This document shows, in pieces, positions 7,319-14,311 of a DNA stretch of 64,000 nt. A model generated the notes under the pieces. It worked only from the letters and a program-made list of their open reading frames with translations. It was not told the origin of the DNA and did not search any database. The DNA is taken from positions 1 through 64,000 of the forward strand of contig NZ_JAEQBB010000004.1 in the NCBI RefSeq assembly GCF_018616375.1, in the 5' to 3' direction. Made by a program: the position numbers and the translations under genes. The first letter of the stretch is position 1; the number at the start of each line of letters is the position of its first letter. Origin of the DNA: Exiguobacterium sp. J17977. Its GTDB lineage: Bacteria; Bacillota; Bacilli; Exiguobacteriales; Exiguobacteriaceae.

Positions 7319-8722
7319 TTATAACGGTGGGACGGGACGTGTCACGTGACGCTCGAACGCATAGGCGAGACGAATCAAGTCACGTTCGGCATAGCTCGTC
7401 CCGGTGAACGATAGACCGAACGGTGCCCCGCTCGCTTTCAAGCGATACGGGATCGTGACGGTCGGATGCCCGGCTTTTGCCGCCATGTCATAATTGTGGT
7501 CATGCGGCAAGACGAGGGCATGGAGTTCCTGCTCGGCCAACAATCGGTCGATGCCGTCCGTCTTGGCATGGTAGACGTCGTCGAGGCGGCGCGTCAAATA
7601 GGCGGCCTCAATCAAGCGCCCCGATTGTTCGTCCGCTTTCTCGAACGTCTTCTGTCCGTGTGGAATCGTCTCCGGATGGCTGTTGTTCCAGTCAATCAAA
7701 TCCGACAACGTCTCGTATGGGAGCGTCGTCGAGGCAAGGTACGCCTCGATTCCGAGTTTGAACTCATGATACAGAATATCGCCTTGGTCGAGTCCTGCTT
7801 TCGACGGCAGTTCGACGGTGACGACCTCGATGCCGCTCTGTTTCAGCAAGGCGATCGCTTCGTCGTAGAGCATCTGTTCTTCTTCCGACAGATCGGTCTT
7901 GACGATCCCGACCCGCATCCCGACCGCTTGGCGTTCATCGAGACACGTGCGATACGGCGGTCCGACCGGAAGGTGCGTCGTCGCCGGGTCTGCCAGGTCT
8001 TCCCCGACCATCGCCTCAAGGGCGAGCACCGCATCCCGGAGCGTCCGAGCCATCGGTCCGGCCGTGTCCTGCGACCGGGAGATCGGGATGATGCCGCTAC
8101 GGCTAATCAACCCGACGGTCGGTTTGATGCCGACGATTCCGTTATGGACGCTCGGATGGATAATCGAGCCGCTCGTCTCGCTGCCGACGGCGAGCAACGT
8201 CAAGTTGGCCGCGACCGCTGACGCCGACCCTGAGCTCGACCCGCCGACATCAAGTTTGTCCCCATACGGATTGAGCGTCTGGCCGCCGACCCCGCTCCAA
8301 CCGTTTGGCATGCCCTCGGTCAAAAAGTTGGCCCATTCGGATAAATTCGCTTTCCCGAGGATGACGGCACCGCTCGCGCGCAGACTTTGGACGAGGTGGG
8401 CATCTCGGCCGGCGAAATGATGCGCCAGGGCGACGGCCCCGGCCGTCGTCTTCATCAGTCCGGCCGTCTCGACATTGTCTTTAATCAGCACCGGGATGCC
8501 TAGCAACGGTAATCGTTCACCTCGTTGATAGGCGCGGTCCGCCGCTTCCGCCTCGAACAAGGCGTCCGGGTTCACTTGGATGACCGCTCTCAGCTTGTCG
8601 TTCAACTCGGCGATTCGGGTCAAATAATAGACCGTCACGTCGCGTGCCGTGAACGTTCCTTCTTTATATCCGCGCTGGGCGGTCTCGATATCAAGTTCGA
8701 AAAGTGTATGTGGATCAGTCAT
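7319..8722 (-). CDS. Amidase-signature family amidase
   Basis: 467 residues with the amidase-signature triad in order: Lys81 (VLIKDN), the cis-serine in GGSSSGSA (about 160-167) and the nucleophile Ser186 (SETSGSI). It hydrolyses a carboxylic amide in the cytoplasm. The sequence resembles the stand-alone amidases related to GatA rather than GatA itself, because gatC and gatB are absent and the C-terminus differs. The frame extends upstream to 8812, but AAAGGAGGAATCGAC immediately precedes the ATG at 8722. The natural substrate is unknown. Confidence 0.9.
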   Translation of the reverse strand: MTDPHTLFELDIETAQRGYKEGTFTARDVTVYYLTRIAELNDKLRAVIQVNPDALFEAEAADRAYQRGERLPLLGIPVLIKDNVETAGLMKTTAGAVALAHHFAGRDAHLVQSLRASGAVILGKANLSEWANFLTEGMPNGWSGVGGQTLNPYGDKLDVGGSSSGSASAVAANLTLLAVGSETSGSIIHPSVHNGIVGIKPTVGLISRSGIIPISRSQDTAGPMARTLRDAVLALEAMVGEDLADPATTHLPVGPPYRTCLDERQAVGMRVGIVKTDLSEEEQMLYDEAIALLKQSGIEVVTVELPSKAGLDQGDILYHEFKLGIEAYLASTTLPYETLSDLIDWNNSHPETIPHGQKTFEKADEQSGRLIEAAYLTRRLDDVYHAKTDGIDRLLAEQELHALVLPHDHNYDMAAKAGHPTVTIPYRLKASGAPFGLSFTGTSYAERDLIRLAYAFERHVTRPVPPL

Positions 8723-8833
8723 GTCGATTCCTCCTTTGGTCACTCGTTCGTATTCGCTATCGCTACGTGATTTCCTGTTTTCGTTCGCCAACGAATGTGT
8801 AACTTGGTACACTGAAAGAAAAGGGAGGATTCT

Positions 8834-8995
8834 ATGAACCGTTCATACGTACTCGTCTTACTGTCCGTCTTTGTACTGTTCTTCTTACAGCTCTATGCCG
8901 GGGACGCCCCGTATACGCTACCGCTCTCCATCGTCCTCGTCGTCTTGATTCTCGGTGCCACGCTGCTGCAATTGCGACGAAAATCAAATCGTTGA
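8834..8995 (+). CDS. Small two-span membrane protein
   Basis: 53 residues (MNRSYVLVLL to RRKSNR), made of two hydrophobic helices (about 5-21 and 29-46) around a short GDAP turn, with a basic C-terminus. AAGGGAGGATTCT precedes the ATG, which argues for real translation. It is divergent from the amidase. Its stop codon overlaps the -35 box of the promoter for the SAM riboswitch of msrA. I do not recognise a family; many Bacillales carry such small membrane proteins of unknown role. Confidence 0.65.
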   Translation: MNRSYVLVLLSVFVLFFLQLYAGDAPYTLPLSIVLVVLILGATLLQLRRKSNR

Positions 8996-9021
8996 CGCCG
9001 CTTCAAATCTGATGGTATGAT
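8992..9021 (+). promoter_or_regulatory. Sigma-A promoter of the msrA leader
   Basis: TTGACG, 18 bases, TATGAT. The start would fall near 9028, a few bases before stem P1 of the SAM riboswitch. The -35 box overlaps the stop codon of the small upstream gene. Confidence 0.75.
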
Positions 9022-9035
9022 GCTGTCACCAACTA

Positions 9036-9140
9036 CATATCGATATCTTGAGTGAACGAGAGACCTGGCTCTATGACTTCACAGCAACCTGCTTCGGCAA
9101 GGTGCTACTTCCAGCAAGGCAGTTTGCCTTGGCCGATATG
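9036..9140 (+). promoter_or_regulatory. SAM-I riboswitch (S-box) upstream of msrA
   Basis: S-box landmarks appear in order: ATCTTGAGTGAACGAGAGAC, then CTGGCTCTATGAC, then CAGCAACC, then GGTGCTACTTCCAGC. CATATCG (9036-9042) and CGATATG (9134-9140) close P1. It is followed at once by an intrinsic terminator, so bound SAM should stop transcription ahead of msrA. Low SAM, as under methionine starvation or oxidation, should switch it on. Confidence 0.9.
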
Positions 9141-9144
9141 ACAG

Positions 9145-9178
9145 AGCGCTCATGTCGATGACATGGGCGCTTTTTTTT
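9145..9178 (+). terminator. msrA: Terminator of the SAM riboswitch
   Basis: Twelve-base arms AGCGCTCATGTC and GACATGGGCGCT around GAT, followed by eight T. Confidence 0.92.
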
Positions 9179-9204
9179 GGAAATTGATTGAGGGGGACTT
9201 ATTA

Positions 9205-9717
9205 ATGGAAAAAGCAACATTCGCAGGCGGCTGTTTTTGGTGCATGGTGACGCCGTTCGAGGAACAACCTGGCATCGAGTCGATCGTATCCGGTTATACG
9301 GGAGGTCACGTCGACGACCCGACGTATGAACAAGTGAAGACCGGGACGACGGGACATTATGAGGTCGTCGAGATCACGTTCGACCCGACGCTATTCACGT
9401 ATGAGCGACTGCTCGAACTGTATTGGATTCAGACCGATCCGACCGATGACGGCGGCCAGTTCCAAGACCGCGGTAGCCAATATGCGCCGGCCATCTTCTA
9501 TCATACGGAGGAGCAGCGCATCGCGGCCGAAAAGAGCCGGGACGACCTCGCGGCGAGCGGACGCTTCAAACAGCCGATCGTCACGAAAATCTTGCCGGCT
9601 GACACGTTCTATCCGGCCGAAGAGTATCATCAAGACTTCCATAAAAAAAATCCGGCCCACTATAAAGAGGACCGGAAGAAATCTGGGCGCGACGCATTCA
9701 TCGAGCAAGCCTGGTAA
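9205..9717 (+). CDS. msrA: Peptide-methionine (S)-S-oxide reductase MsrA
   Basis: 170 residues. The MsrA active-site signature GCFWC is at residues 9-13 with catalytic Cys10, followed by [13 protein letters not shown] and a [16 protein letters not shown] block typical of the family. It reduces methionine-S-sulfoxide in proteins and free methionine, with thioredoxin as electron donor, in the cytoplasm. An in-frame ATG at 9163 lies inside the terminator stem and is rejected; the ATG at 9205 follows GAGGGGGACTT. The gene is single and controlled by the SAM riboswitch just upstream. Confidence 0.95.
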   Translation: MEKATFAGGCFWCMVTPFEEQPGIESIVSGYTGGHVDDPTYEQVKTGTTGHYEVVEITFDPTLFTYERLLELYWIQTDPTDDGGQFQDRGSQYAPAIFYHTEEQRIAAEKSRDDLAASGRFKQPIVTKILPADTFYPAEEYHQDFHKKNPAHYKEDRKKSGRDAFIEQAW

Positions 9718-9722
9718 ACGAA

Positions 9723-9746
9723 AGACGGGTCGCCTGACCCGTCTTT
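9723..9746. terminator. Bidirectional terminator between msrA and glcU
   Basis: AAGACGGGTC and GACCCGTCTT around GCCT, followed by TT on the plus strand and preceded by A-rich sequence. It serves both convergent genes. Confidence 0.85.
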
Positions 9747-10609
9747 TAGCTTTTTGCAATCCCGAGCATGAACCCGGCCACGACGATGAGCCCGATGCCC
9801 ATAAAGACGAAGACCCGTTCTTTCGTCGTCTTCTCTTCTTTCAATAGATAAATCCCGCCAAGCGTCGCCACGACGACGTTCAATTGGGATAAGGCAAATG
9901 ACGTCGCGATGCCGACCTCACCGCTCGAGACGAACAGCCCGAAGTTCCCGATCCCCCAGGCAAGACCGGCCAAGATGTTTTTGAACGTCTTCGGATCGAA
10001 CTTCTTCACATCTTTCTCACGCAAGCTGAACAAGAGCGCCGCGATGAACATCCCGACCGACTGTGGCAAGATGGCCGTGATGCCGTCGACCTCGAAATAG
10101 TTCGTCAGGACGGCATACGTCACGTAACCGATACTCGACACGAGCAAGACGAGCAACCCTTTTTTCAAGGCGCCGCTGCTGTCGCTGTCTTTTTTCTGTT
10201 GATACGACGTCAGCGCCGCCCCGATGATAATTAACACGAGCGCGGAAAACCCGAGCCATAACTCGGTCGACGTCTGCCAATCACCGAGCACGATGACGCC
10301 GAACAAGGACGTCCCGACGAGTTGCATGCCGGTGCTGATCGGCATCGCTTTCGATACACTTAAAATTTGGAACGACTGGAACTGTAAATATTGTCCGAGT
10401 GCCCAGAACACACCGGAGATGAAACCGGTCACGAGCGCGAGCGTCGTGAACTCCGGACTGAAGACGAGCGCGATGATGACCGCCATCACCATCGCCCCAA
10501 TCGTCGTCCCGATTAACTGCTGAATCGGCTTACCACCGACTTTTGAGACGATGAGCGGGATACTCCCCCACATCAAGGCAGGTAAGAGTGCGAGTAAAAT
10601 CATTTCCAT
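9746..10609 (-). CDS. glcU: Glucose/sugar uptake permease, GRP family (GlcU-like)
   Basis: 287 residues with ten predicted membrane segments. It has the GRP/GlcU features: N-terminal ALLPALMWGSIPLIV, the motif GTTIGAMVMA and a FWALGQYLQFQSF block after the third span. GlcU-type carriers import glucose by proton symport. A GTG start 9 bases upstream is possible, but AGGTG is better spaced for the ATG at 10609. The gene is monocistronic. Ribose-uptake RbsU is the nearest alternative within the family. Confidence 0.85.
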   Translation of the reverse strand: MEMILLALLPALMWGSIPLIVSKVGGKPIQQLIGTTIGAMVMAVIIALVFSPEFTTLALVTGFISGVFWALGQYLQFQSFQILSVSKAMPISTGMQLVGTSLFGVIVLGDWQTSTELWLGFSALVLIIIGAALTSYQQKKDSDSSGALKKGLLVLLVSSIGYVTYAVLTNYFEVDGITAILPQSVGMFIAALLFSLREKDVKKFDPKTFKNILAGLAWGIGNFGLFVSSGEVGIATSFALSQLNVVVATLGGIYLLKEEKTTKERVFVFMGIGLIVVAGFMLGIAKS

Positions 10610-10702
10610 GGATGACACCTGCTTTCGTAGAATAATATTACCTATGATTTTCCCACGTTTACGCCCGATTAAACTTTGTTCAAAAAAATTTAAAAATACC
10701 CA

Positions 10703-10732
10703 TTGCCAAATGTTTTACTAGGATGATATAAT
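10703..10732 (+). promoter_or_regulatory. Promoter of tRNA-Ala
   Basis: TTGCCA, 18 bases, TATAAT, ending 11 bases before the mature tRNA. Confidence 0.8.
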
Positions 10733-10743
10733 AATTTTCGAAC

Positions 10744-10816
10744 GGGGCATTAGCTCAGCTGGGAGAGCGCCACGCTGGCAGCGTGGAGGTCAGCGGTTCG
10801 AGCCCGCTATGCTCCA
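10744..10816 (+). tRNA. tRNA-Ala (anticodon GGC)
   Basis: A 73-base cloverleaf. The acceptor arms GGGGCAT and ATGCTCC pair with discriminator A. The anticodon loop CTGGCAG carries GGC between the CCACG/CGTGG arms, and the T arm is AGCGG-TTCGAGC-CCGCT. CCA is not encoded. It stands alone with its own promoter and terminator. Confidence 0.95.
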
Positions 10817-10822
10817 TTATGG

Positions 10823-10855
10823 AAGTCACCACTCATTTGAGGGGTGACTTTTTTT
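10823..10855 (+). terminator. Terminator of tRNA-Ala
   Basis: AAGTCACC and GGGTGACTT hairpin followed by seven T. Confidence 0.9.
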
Positions 10856-10890
10856 GCGTCTCTGCCCGGTTTAAGTCACCTGGTAGCGGG

Positions 10891-10912
10891 TAATGATTGT
10901 AAGACATCATTA
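10891..10912. promoter_or_regulatory. Inverted repeat upstream of the Cys-rich protein gene (possible operator)
   Basis: TAATGAT and ATCATTA, 7-base arms around an 8-base centre, end 18 bases before the ATG of the cysteine-rich gene. The position suits a repressor site. It does not clearly match a CsoR or CopY consensus, so the regulator is unknown. Confidence 0.35.
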
Positions 10913-10930
10913 TTCTAAGGGGGACTTACT

Positions 10931-11263
10931 ATGGATCGTGTCTCTGTCGAAGAGACCGTTTTAGCCGTCATCGACTGCATGCGGGCAAGCAATCACTGTT
11001 TCTCAAAATGTTTACAAGAAGAGGATTTATTGATGGTCGCCGAATGCATCCGGCTCACGAAAGAATGCTCGGAGGTATGCGCCCTCGCCTTGAACGCGCT
11101 CGAGACGGATTCGGCTTTCATGAAACCGATCGGTGCGCTGTGCGCCCAGGTGTGTGACACGTGTGCCGTCGAATGTGGCCGGCACTTGCATGACCATTGC
11201 CAACGCTGCGCCGAGGCGTGCCTGCGCTGTGCCGAGGCGTGTCGCAACCTCGTGGCCGCATAA
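10931..11263 (+). CDS. Cysteine-rich four-helix-bundle protein, Csp-like copper storage
   Basis: 110 residues with 15 cysteines (16, 23, 27, 39, 46, 50, 71, 75, 78, 82, 90, 93, 97, 100, 104). Most are spaced three or four apart, so they would line the inside of amphipathic helices. This is the pattern of the DUF326/YhjQ family and of cytosolic copper storage protein Csp3, which holds many Cu(I) ions per bundle. There is no signal peptide, so it is cytosolic. AAGGGGGACTT precedes the ATG. It has its own terminator; no copper exporter or chaperone gene lies beside it. Confidence 0.85.
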   Translation: MDRVSVEETVLAVIDCMRASNHCFSKCLQEEDLLMVAECIRLTKECSEVCALALNALETDSAFMKPIGALCAQVCDTCAVECGRHLHDHCQRCAEACLRCAEACRNLVAA

Positions 11264-11272
11264 TCGCTTTTT

Positions 11273-11299
11273 AGTCTAACGATATGTTAGACTTTTTTT
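11273..11299 (+). terminator. Terminator of the Cys-rich protein gene
   Basis: AGTCTAAC and GTTAGACT around GATAT, followed by seven T. Confidence 0.88.
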
Positions 11300-11328
11300 A
11301 TACTTGTTTTATGAGAAAGGGACCGATT

Positions 11329-11895
11329 ATGTCACATTCCATCCTTGCCATCGATGTCGAGACGGCCAACCGCGATAGTCGCAGCATCTGCTCTGTCGGC
11401 TGGAGCCTGCTCGTCGACGGTGAAATCATCGAGACGAACCAATTGCTCGTCAATCCAGAAGAAGACTTCGACGCTGGTAATATCCGCGTCCACGGCATCC
11501 GGCCGAGTGACGTCTGGGATGCGCCGGCGTTACCTGAGGTGCTCGAACAGCTCTATCCAACGCTACGTGACGTCGACCTCGTCATGGCGCACAACGCTTC
11601 ATTCGATATGGGCGCTTTCAAAAAAGCGATCGCCAAATATGATTTATATACGTTCCCGACAATCGAGTACGGTTGTACCGTCAAGCTGTCGCGAAAACTA
11701 TACCCTGGACTTCCGAATCACAAGCTGAACACGATGGCGGAATATTTGAACGTCCCGTTCATCCACCACGATGCGGCTGAGGATGCCCGCGTCTGCGCCC
11801 TGCTCATGCGTGACATGATGCAGAAGACCGGCATTGATGACCCACGTGAGTTGCACCGGTATACGTCGGTCAAGCTCGGGAAGCTCGCCTATTAA
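11329..11895 (+). CDS. DEDDh 3'-5' exonuclease domain protein
   Basis: 188 residues of the DnaQ/RNase T superfamily. Exo I is LAIDVETAN (Asp9, Glu11), Exo II is AHNASFDMG, and Exo III is HHDAAEDA with the DEDDh histidine. It resembles the stand-alone exonuclease domain proteins of Firmicutes, related to the exonuclease domain of PolC. The substrate (DNA proofreading or RNA trimming) cannot be told. The frame opens earlier at 11284, but that is inside the upstream terminator; the ATG at 11329 has GAAAGGGACCG ahead of it. Confidence 0.82.
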   Translation: MSHSILAIDVETANRDSRSICSVGWSLLVDGEIIETNQLLVNPEEDFDAGNIRVHGIRPSDVWDAPALPEVLEQLYPTLRDVDLVMAHNASFDMGAFKKAIAKYDLYTFPTIEYGCTVKLSRKLYPGLPNHKLNTMAEYLNVPFIHHDAAEDARVCALLMRDMMQKTGIDDPRELHRYTSVKLGKLAY

Positions 11896-11910
11896 ACTAC
11901 ATGTACGTCA

Positions 11911-11940
11911 GACAGGCCAAGACGATCGTCTTGGCCTGTC
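11911..11940. repeat. 30-bp perfect inverted repeat between convergent genes
   Basis: Fifteen-base arms GACAGGCCAAGACGA and TCGTCTTGGCCTGTC abut with no loop. It overlaps the stop of the glycosyltransferase gene. It lies where a bidirectional terminator is expected but has no T run on either side. Confidence 0.7.
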
Positions 11941-13000
11941 ACCGTTTAAAGATCCATCTTTTTTGGACGTAATAACTGAGGACGAACAAGAGACTGTCGA
12001 CGAGCACTTTGATCCATACTTCCCCGTCCCGAATCACCAGGAACAATACATAGACGAGACCGGCCGACAATGCCATCTGTACGCCGACGAGCCCGAAATA
12101 CTTCGGCATCGCCCGTCTCGCTTTCGAGTGGAACACGACCTTTCGGTTCACCAAGTAATTGAATAAGGACGAGATGATGCGGGCCAATACCGTCGCAATC
12201 AAGACATGGGTCGTCTCGAACCACGGATTCAATAAAAAGATGAATAAGGCATAGGCACCGATGTCTAATAAAAATGAGGCGACCGAGGATAATGAATATG
12301 CCAAAAACATGCGATAAATCAGAATCGAGTCGATGACCGGACGAAAATGAGATGAGGCGTTCTCAGCCACATACACGGTTTGAATCGGAATCTGTTGAAT
12401 CGGAACTTGCCAACGTTTCGTGAACGTCAACATGTTCATCTCGAACTCATAGCGGTTCCCAGGTACGTCGAGCAACTGTTCCGCATAACGCAGCGGGACC
12501 GCCCGCAGACCGGTCTGGGTGTCTTTCAACCGGAGTCCGCTGCCGACGAGCATGACTCCTCGTGTCATTTGATTCCCGAATCGGCTCCGAAACGGGATGT
12601 GCGCCCCCGAGAAATCACGGCAACCCATGACCAGATGATGTGGCCGATGAAGCCCCGCCTCATATACATGGCGGACATCTTCCGGCAGGTGTTGTCCATC
12701 GGCATCGACGGTGATGACCCCGTGCGTGCCCGGGAACTGTTCGACGACGTGACGAATCCCCGTCTTCAATGCTGCGCCCTTGCCTTGATTCCGCTCATGG
12801 ACGAGGACGGACGTCACCCACTTCCCGACCTCCTCAAATACAGGCCGGGACGTCTCAACACTTCCATCGTTGACGACAATGACATGGACAAACCCGGTCG
12901 CTTTCAGCTCGCGGACAAGTGTGACGAGCGCTTGATCCGGATTATAGGCCGGAATCACGACGACATACTCATCTAGACGTTCCACAGAGTGCATTTGCAT
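11939..13000 (-). CDS. Family 2 glycosyltransferase fused to a GtrA-like membrane domain
   Basis: 353 residues. Residues 1-220 form a GT2 domain (VVVIPAYNPD, VVNDGS, the DxD-type VDADGQHLP) like polyprenyl-phosphate sugar transferases. Residues 230-353 carry four membrane segments of the GtrA family, which is proposed to move or organise lipid-linked sugars. Such fusions act in decorating teichoic acids or other wall polymers. GGAGGGGTGGCG precedes the ATG at 13000. It is not in a polysaccharide cluster. The sugar is unknown. Confidence 0.85.
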   Translation of the reverse strand: MQMHSVERLDEYVVVIPAYNPDQALVTLVRELKATGFVHVIVVNDGSVETSRPVFEEVGKWVTSVLVHERNQGKGAALKTGIRHVVEQFPGTHGVITVDADGQHLPEDVRHVYEAGLHRPHHLVMGCRDFSGAHIPFRSRFGNQMTRGVMLVGSGLRLKDTQTGLRAVPLRYAEQLLDVPGNRYEFEMNMLTFTKRWQVPIQQIPIQTVYVAENASSHFRPVIDSILIYRMFLAYSLSSVASFLLDIGAYALFIFLLNPWFETTHVLIATVLARIISSLFNYLVNRKVVFHSKARRAMPKYFGLVGVQMALSAGLVYVLFLVIRDGEVWIKVLVDSLLFVLSYYVQKRWIFKR

Positions 13001-13068
13001 CGCCACCCCTCCTTCCCTCCTTCTATACCCAAGACGATGAAAAGTGATTCCTCGAATCAAGGTAAACG

Positions 13069-13098
13069 AAAAACACGGTGTCTCGGAGGACACCGTGT
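13069..13098 (-). terminator. Terminator of the cation exchanger gene
   Basis: Minus strand arms CACGGTGTC and GACACCGTG around CTCCGA, followed by five T. Confidence 0.88.
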
Positions 13099-13102
13099 CA
13101 GA

Positions 13103-14104
13103 TTAACCGATGAAGATGAAGTAAGACGAAGCGAAGTAGACGAGCACGACGAGCACTGACGGCAAGATGTAACGCAGTTTCGACGTCACGTCTTTACGAA
13201 GGAGCGTATACATGACGAGCACCGACAAGATGGTAATCCCAATCGCTGTCACCAAGTGAGACGCCGACACGTCGGCCAGAATCGAACCGTTGCGGTAAAA
13301 CACGTCCGACATGGCGATGATGAGCATGTTAAAGATGTTGCTTCCTAAAATCGAACCGAACGCCAAGTTGACGTTTCCAAGCTTCAAGGCGACGAAGACG
13401 GCGACCGCTTCCGGGAGCGAGGTCGTCGCGGCAATCAAGAAGCTACCGACGAAGCTCGAACCGAGGCCCGTGACGACGGCGATTTGATCACCTAGCACCG
13501 AGAGCGCTGTCCCGGCCGCCATGATGACGATTGCGGCGATGATGAAGCCGATGACCGCACGTTTGACCGTAATCGAACTCGTCGCACTAGCGCCGACTTC
13601 TTGTACGGCCTCATGGGCAGCTTCGCGCTCAACGGCGGGTTGTTGCGGTCGTTTCCCGATATAGTAAATCCCGATTCCGTACAATGCCGCAATCAATAGG
13701 GCATCAATCCCGATGCCGAGAATCGTGAAATCGATGCGGACGATCAGTGCAATCATCGTGACGAGCGTCAACATGAGACCGAGACCGGCCGTATAGAGAT
13801 GATCTCGGTTTGCCTCATTGAACAAGCGTTTCTGACGATAGAAGAGATCGAACATCGCCAAGATGAAGATGTTGAACAAGTTCGACCCGAGCATGTTCCC
13901 GATGGCGATGTCCGGGTTGTTGATCATGACGGCCGAGACGCTTGTCGTCACTTCCGGAAGCGAGGTTGCACCGGCTAGTAACACGGTCCCGACGAGCATC
14001 CCGCTCATCGTCGACTTCTCACTGATGACGTCAGCGTAAGTCGAGAGTTTCATGGCGGCATACACGGTGATGGCAGCGGCCAAGATGAAATAAATAAATA
14101 CCAT
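13103..14104 (-). CDS. CaCA-family cation exchanger under a Mn2+ riboswitch
   Basis: 333 residues, about ten membrane segments in two inverted halves. The paired alpha-repeats are visible: GATSLPE (45-51) with GNMLGSNLFN (69-78), and ATTSLPE (226-232) with GSILGSNIFN (250-259). A charged loop (about 150-180) separates the halves. The family swaps Ca2+ for Na+ or H+ (YrbG-like). The yybP-ykoY riboswitch upstream (14171-14270) responds to Mn2+ in characterised cases and turns genes on. This paralogue therefore most likely exports Mn2+ or is used under Mn2+ stress. That last step is inference. It is monocistronic. Confidence 0.88.
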   Translation of the reverse strand: MVFIYFILAAAITVYAAMKLSTYADVISEKSTMSGMLVGTVLLAGATSLPEVTTSVSAVMINNPDIAIGNMLGSNLFNIFILAMFDLFYRQKRLFNEANRDHLYTAGLGLMLTLVTMIALIVRIDFTILGIGIDALLIAALYGIGIYYIGKRPQQPAVEREAAHEAVQEVGASATSSITVKRAVIGFIIAAIVIMAAGTALSVLGDQIAVVTGLGSSFVGSFLIAATTSLPEAVAVFVALKLGNVNLAFGSILGSNIFNMLIIAMSDVFYRNGSILADVSASHLVTAIGITILSVLVMYTLLRKDVTSKLRYILPSVLVVLVYFASSYFIFIG

Positions 14105-14133
14105 TTGAATAAATCTCCCCTTTTCGTGAATTC

Positions 14134-14180
14134 AAAAAGACCTTTTTATGGACGCCGAAAAAGCATCCATAAAAAGGTCT
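14134..14180 (-). terminator. Terminator of the Mn2+ riboswitch
   Basis: Very long minus-strand hairpin: AAGACCTTTTTATGGA and TCCATAAAAAGGTCTT arms, then TTT. Its first arm is the 3' end of the aptamer, so aptamer closure and terminator exclude each other. Confidence 0.9.
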
Positions 14181-14270
14181 TGCGGACTTGGTAAGAAGCT
14201 CGATGGACCGAGTGCGTTGCACCGTAATGACGACCCATCGACCACAGCTGTGGTCGCTACTCCCCCTCTT
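14171..14270 (-). promoter_or_regulatory. yybP-ykoY (manganese) riboswitch
   Basis: On the minus strand it opens with GAGGGGGAGTAGC, contains GGTCGTCATTAC, and closes with CCGCAAGACCTTTTT. These are the conserved blocks of the yybP-ykoY class, which senses Mn2+. The closing GCAAGACCTT overlaps the 5' arm of the terminator at 14134-14180. This gives an ON switch: metal binding holds the closing helix and prevents termination. Confidence 0.92.
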
Positions 14271-14282
14271 ATGTTCACGACG

Positions 14283-14311
14283 AATATATCACGTTACAAT
14301 TCATTTGACAA
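14283..14311 (-). promoter_or_regulatory. Sigma-A promoter of the exchanger leader
   Basis: Minus strand TTGTCA, 17 bases, TATATT. It lies directly after the stop of the HD-domain gene. Confidence 0.85.

Noticed and set aside
7466-8221. 251-residue plus-strand open frame
   Set aside because: It is the antisense shadow of the amidase gene; the peptide is rich in R, D and V with no domain, and no ribosome site fits.
8996-9180. T-box leader instead of SAM riboswitch
   Set aside because: There is no T-box bulge sequence or specifier loop, while several S-box blocks are present.
9163-9204. Upstream in-frame start for msrA
   Set aside because: The ATG at 9163 is inside the riboswitch terminator stem; the ATG at 9205 has a good ribosome site and fits MsrA length.
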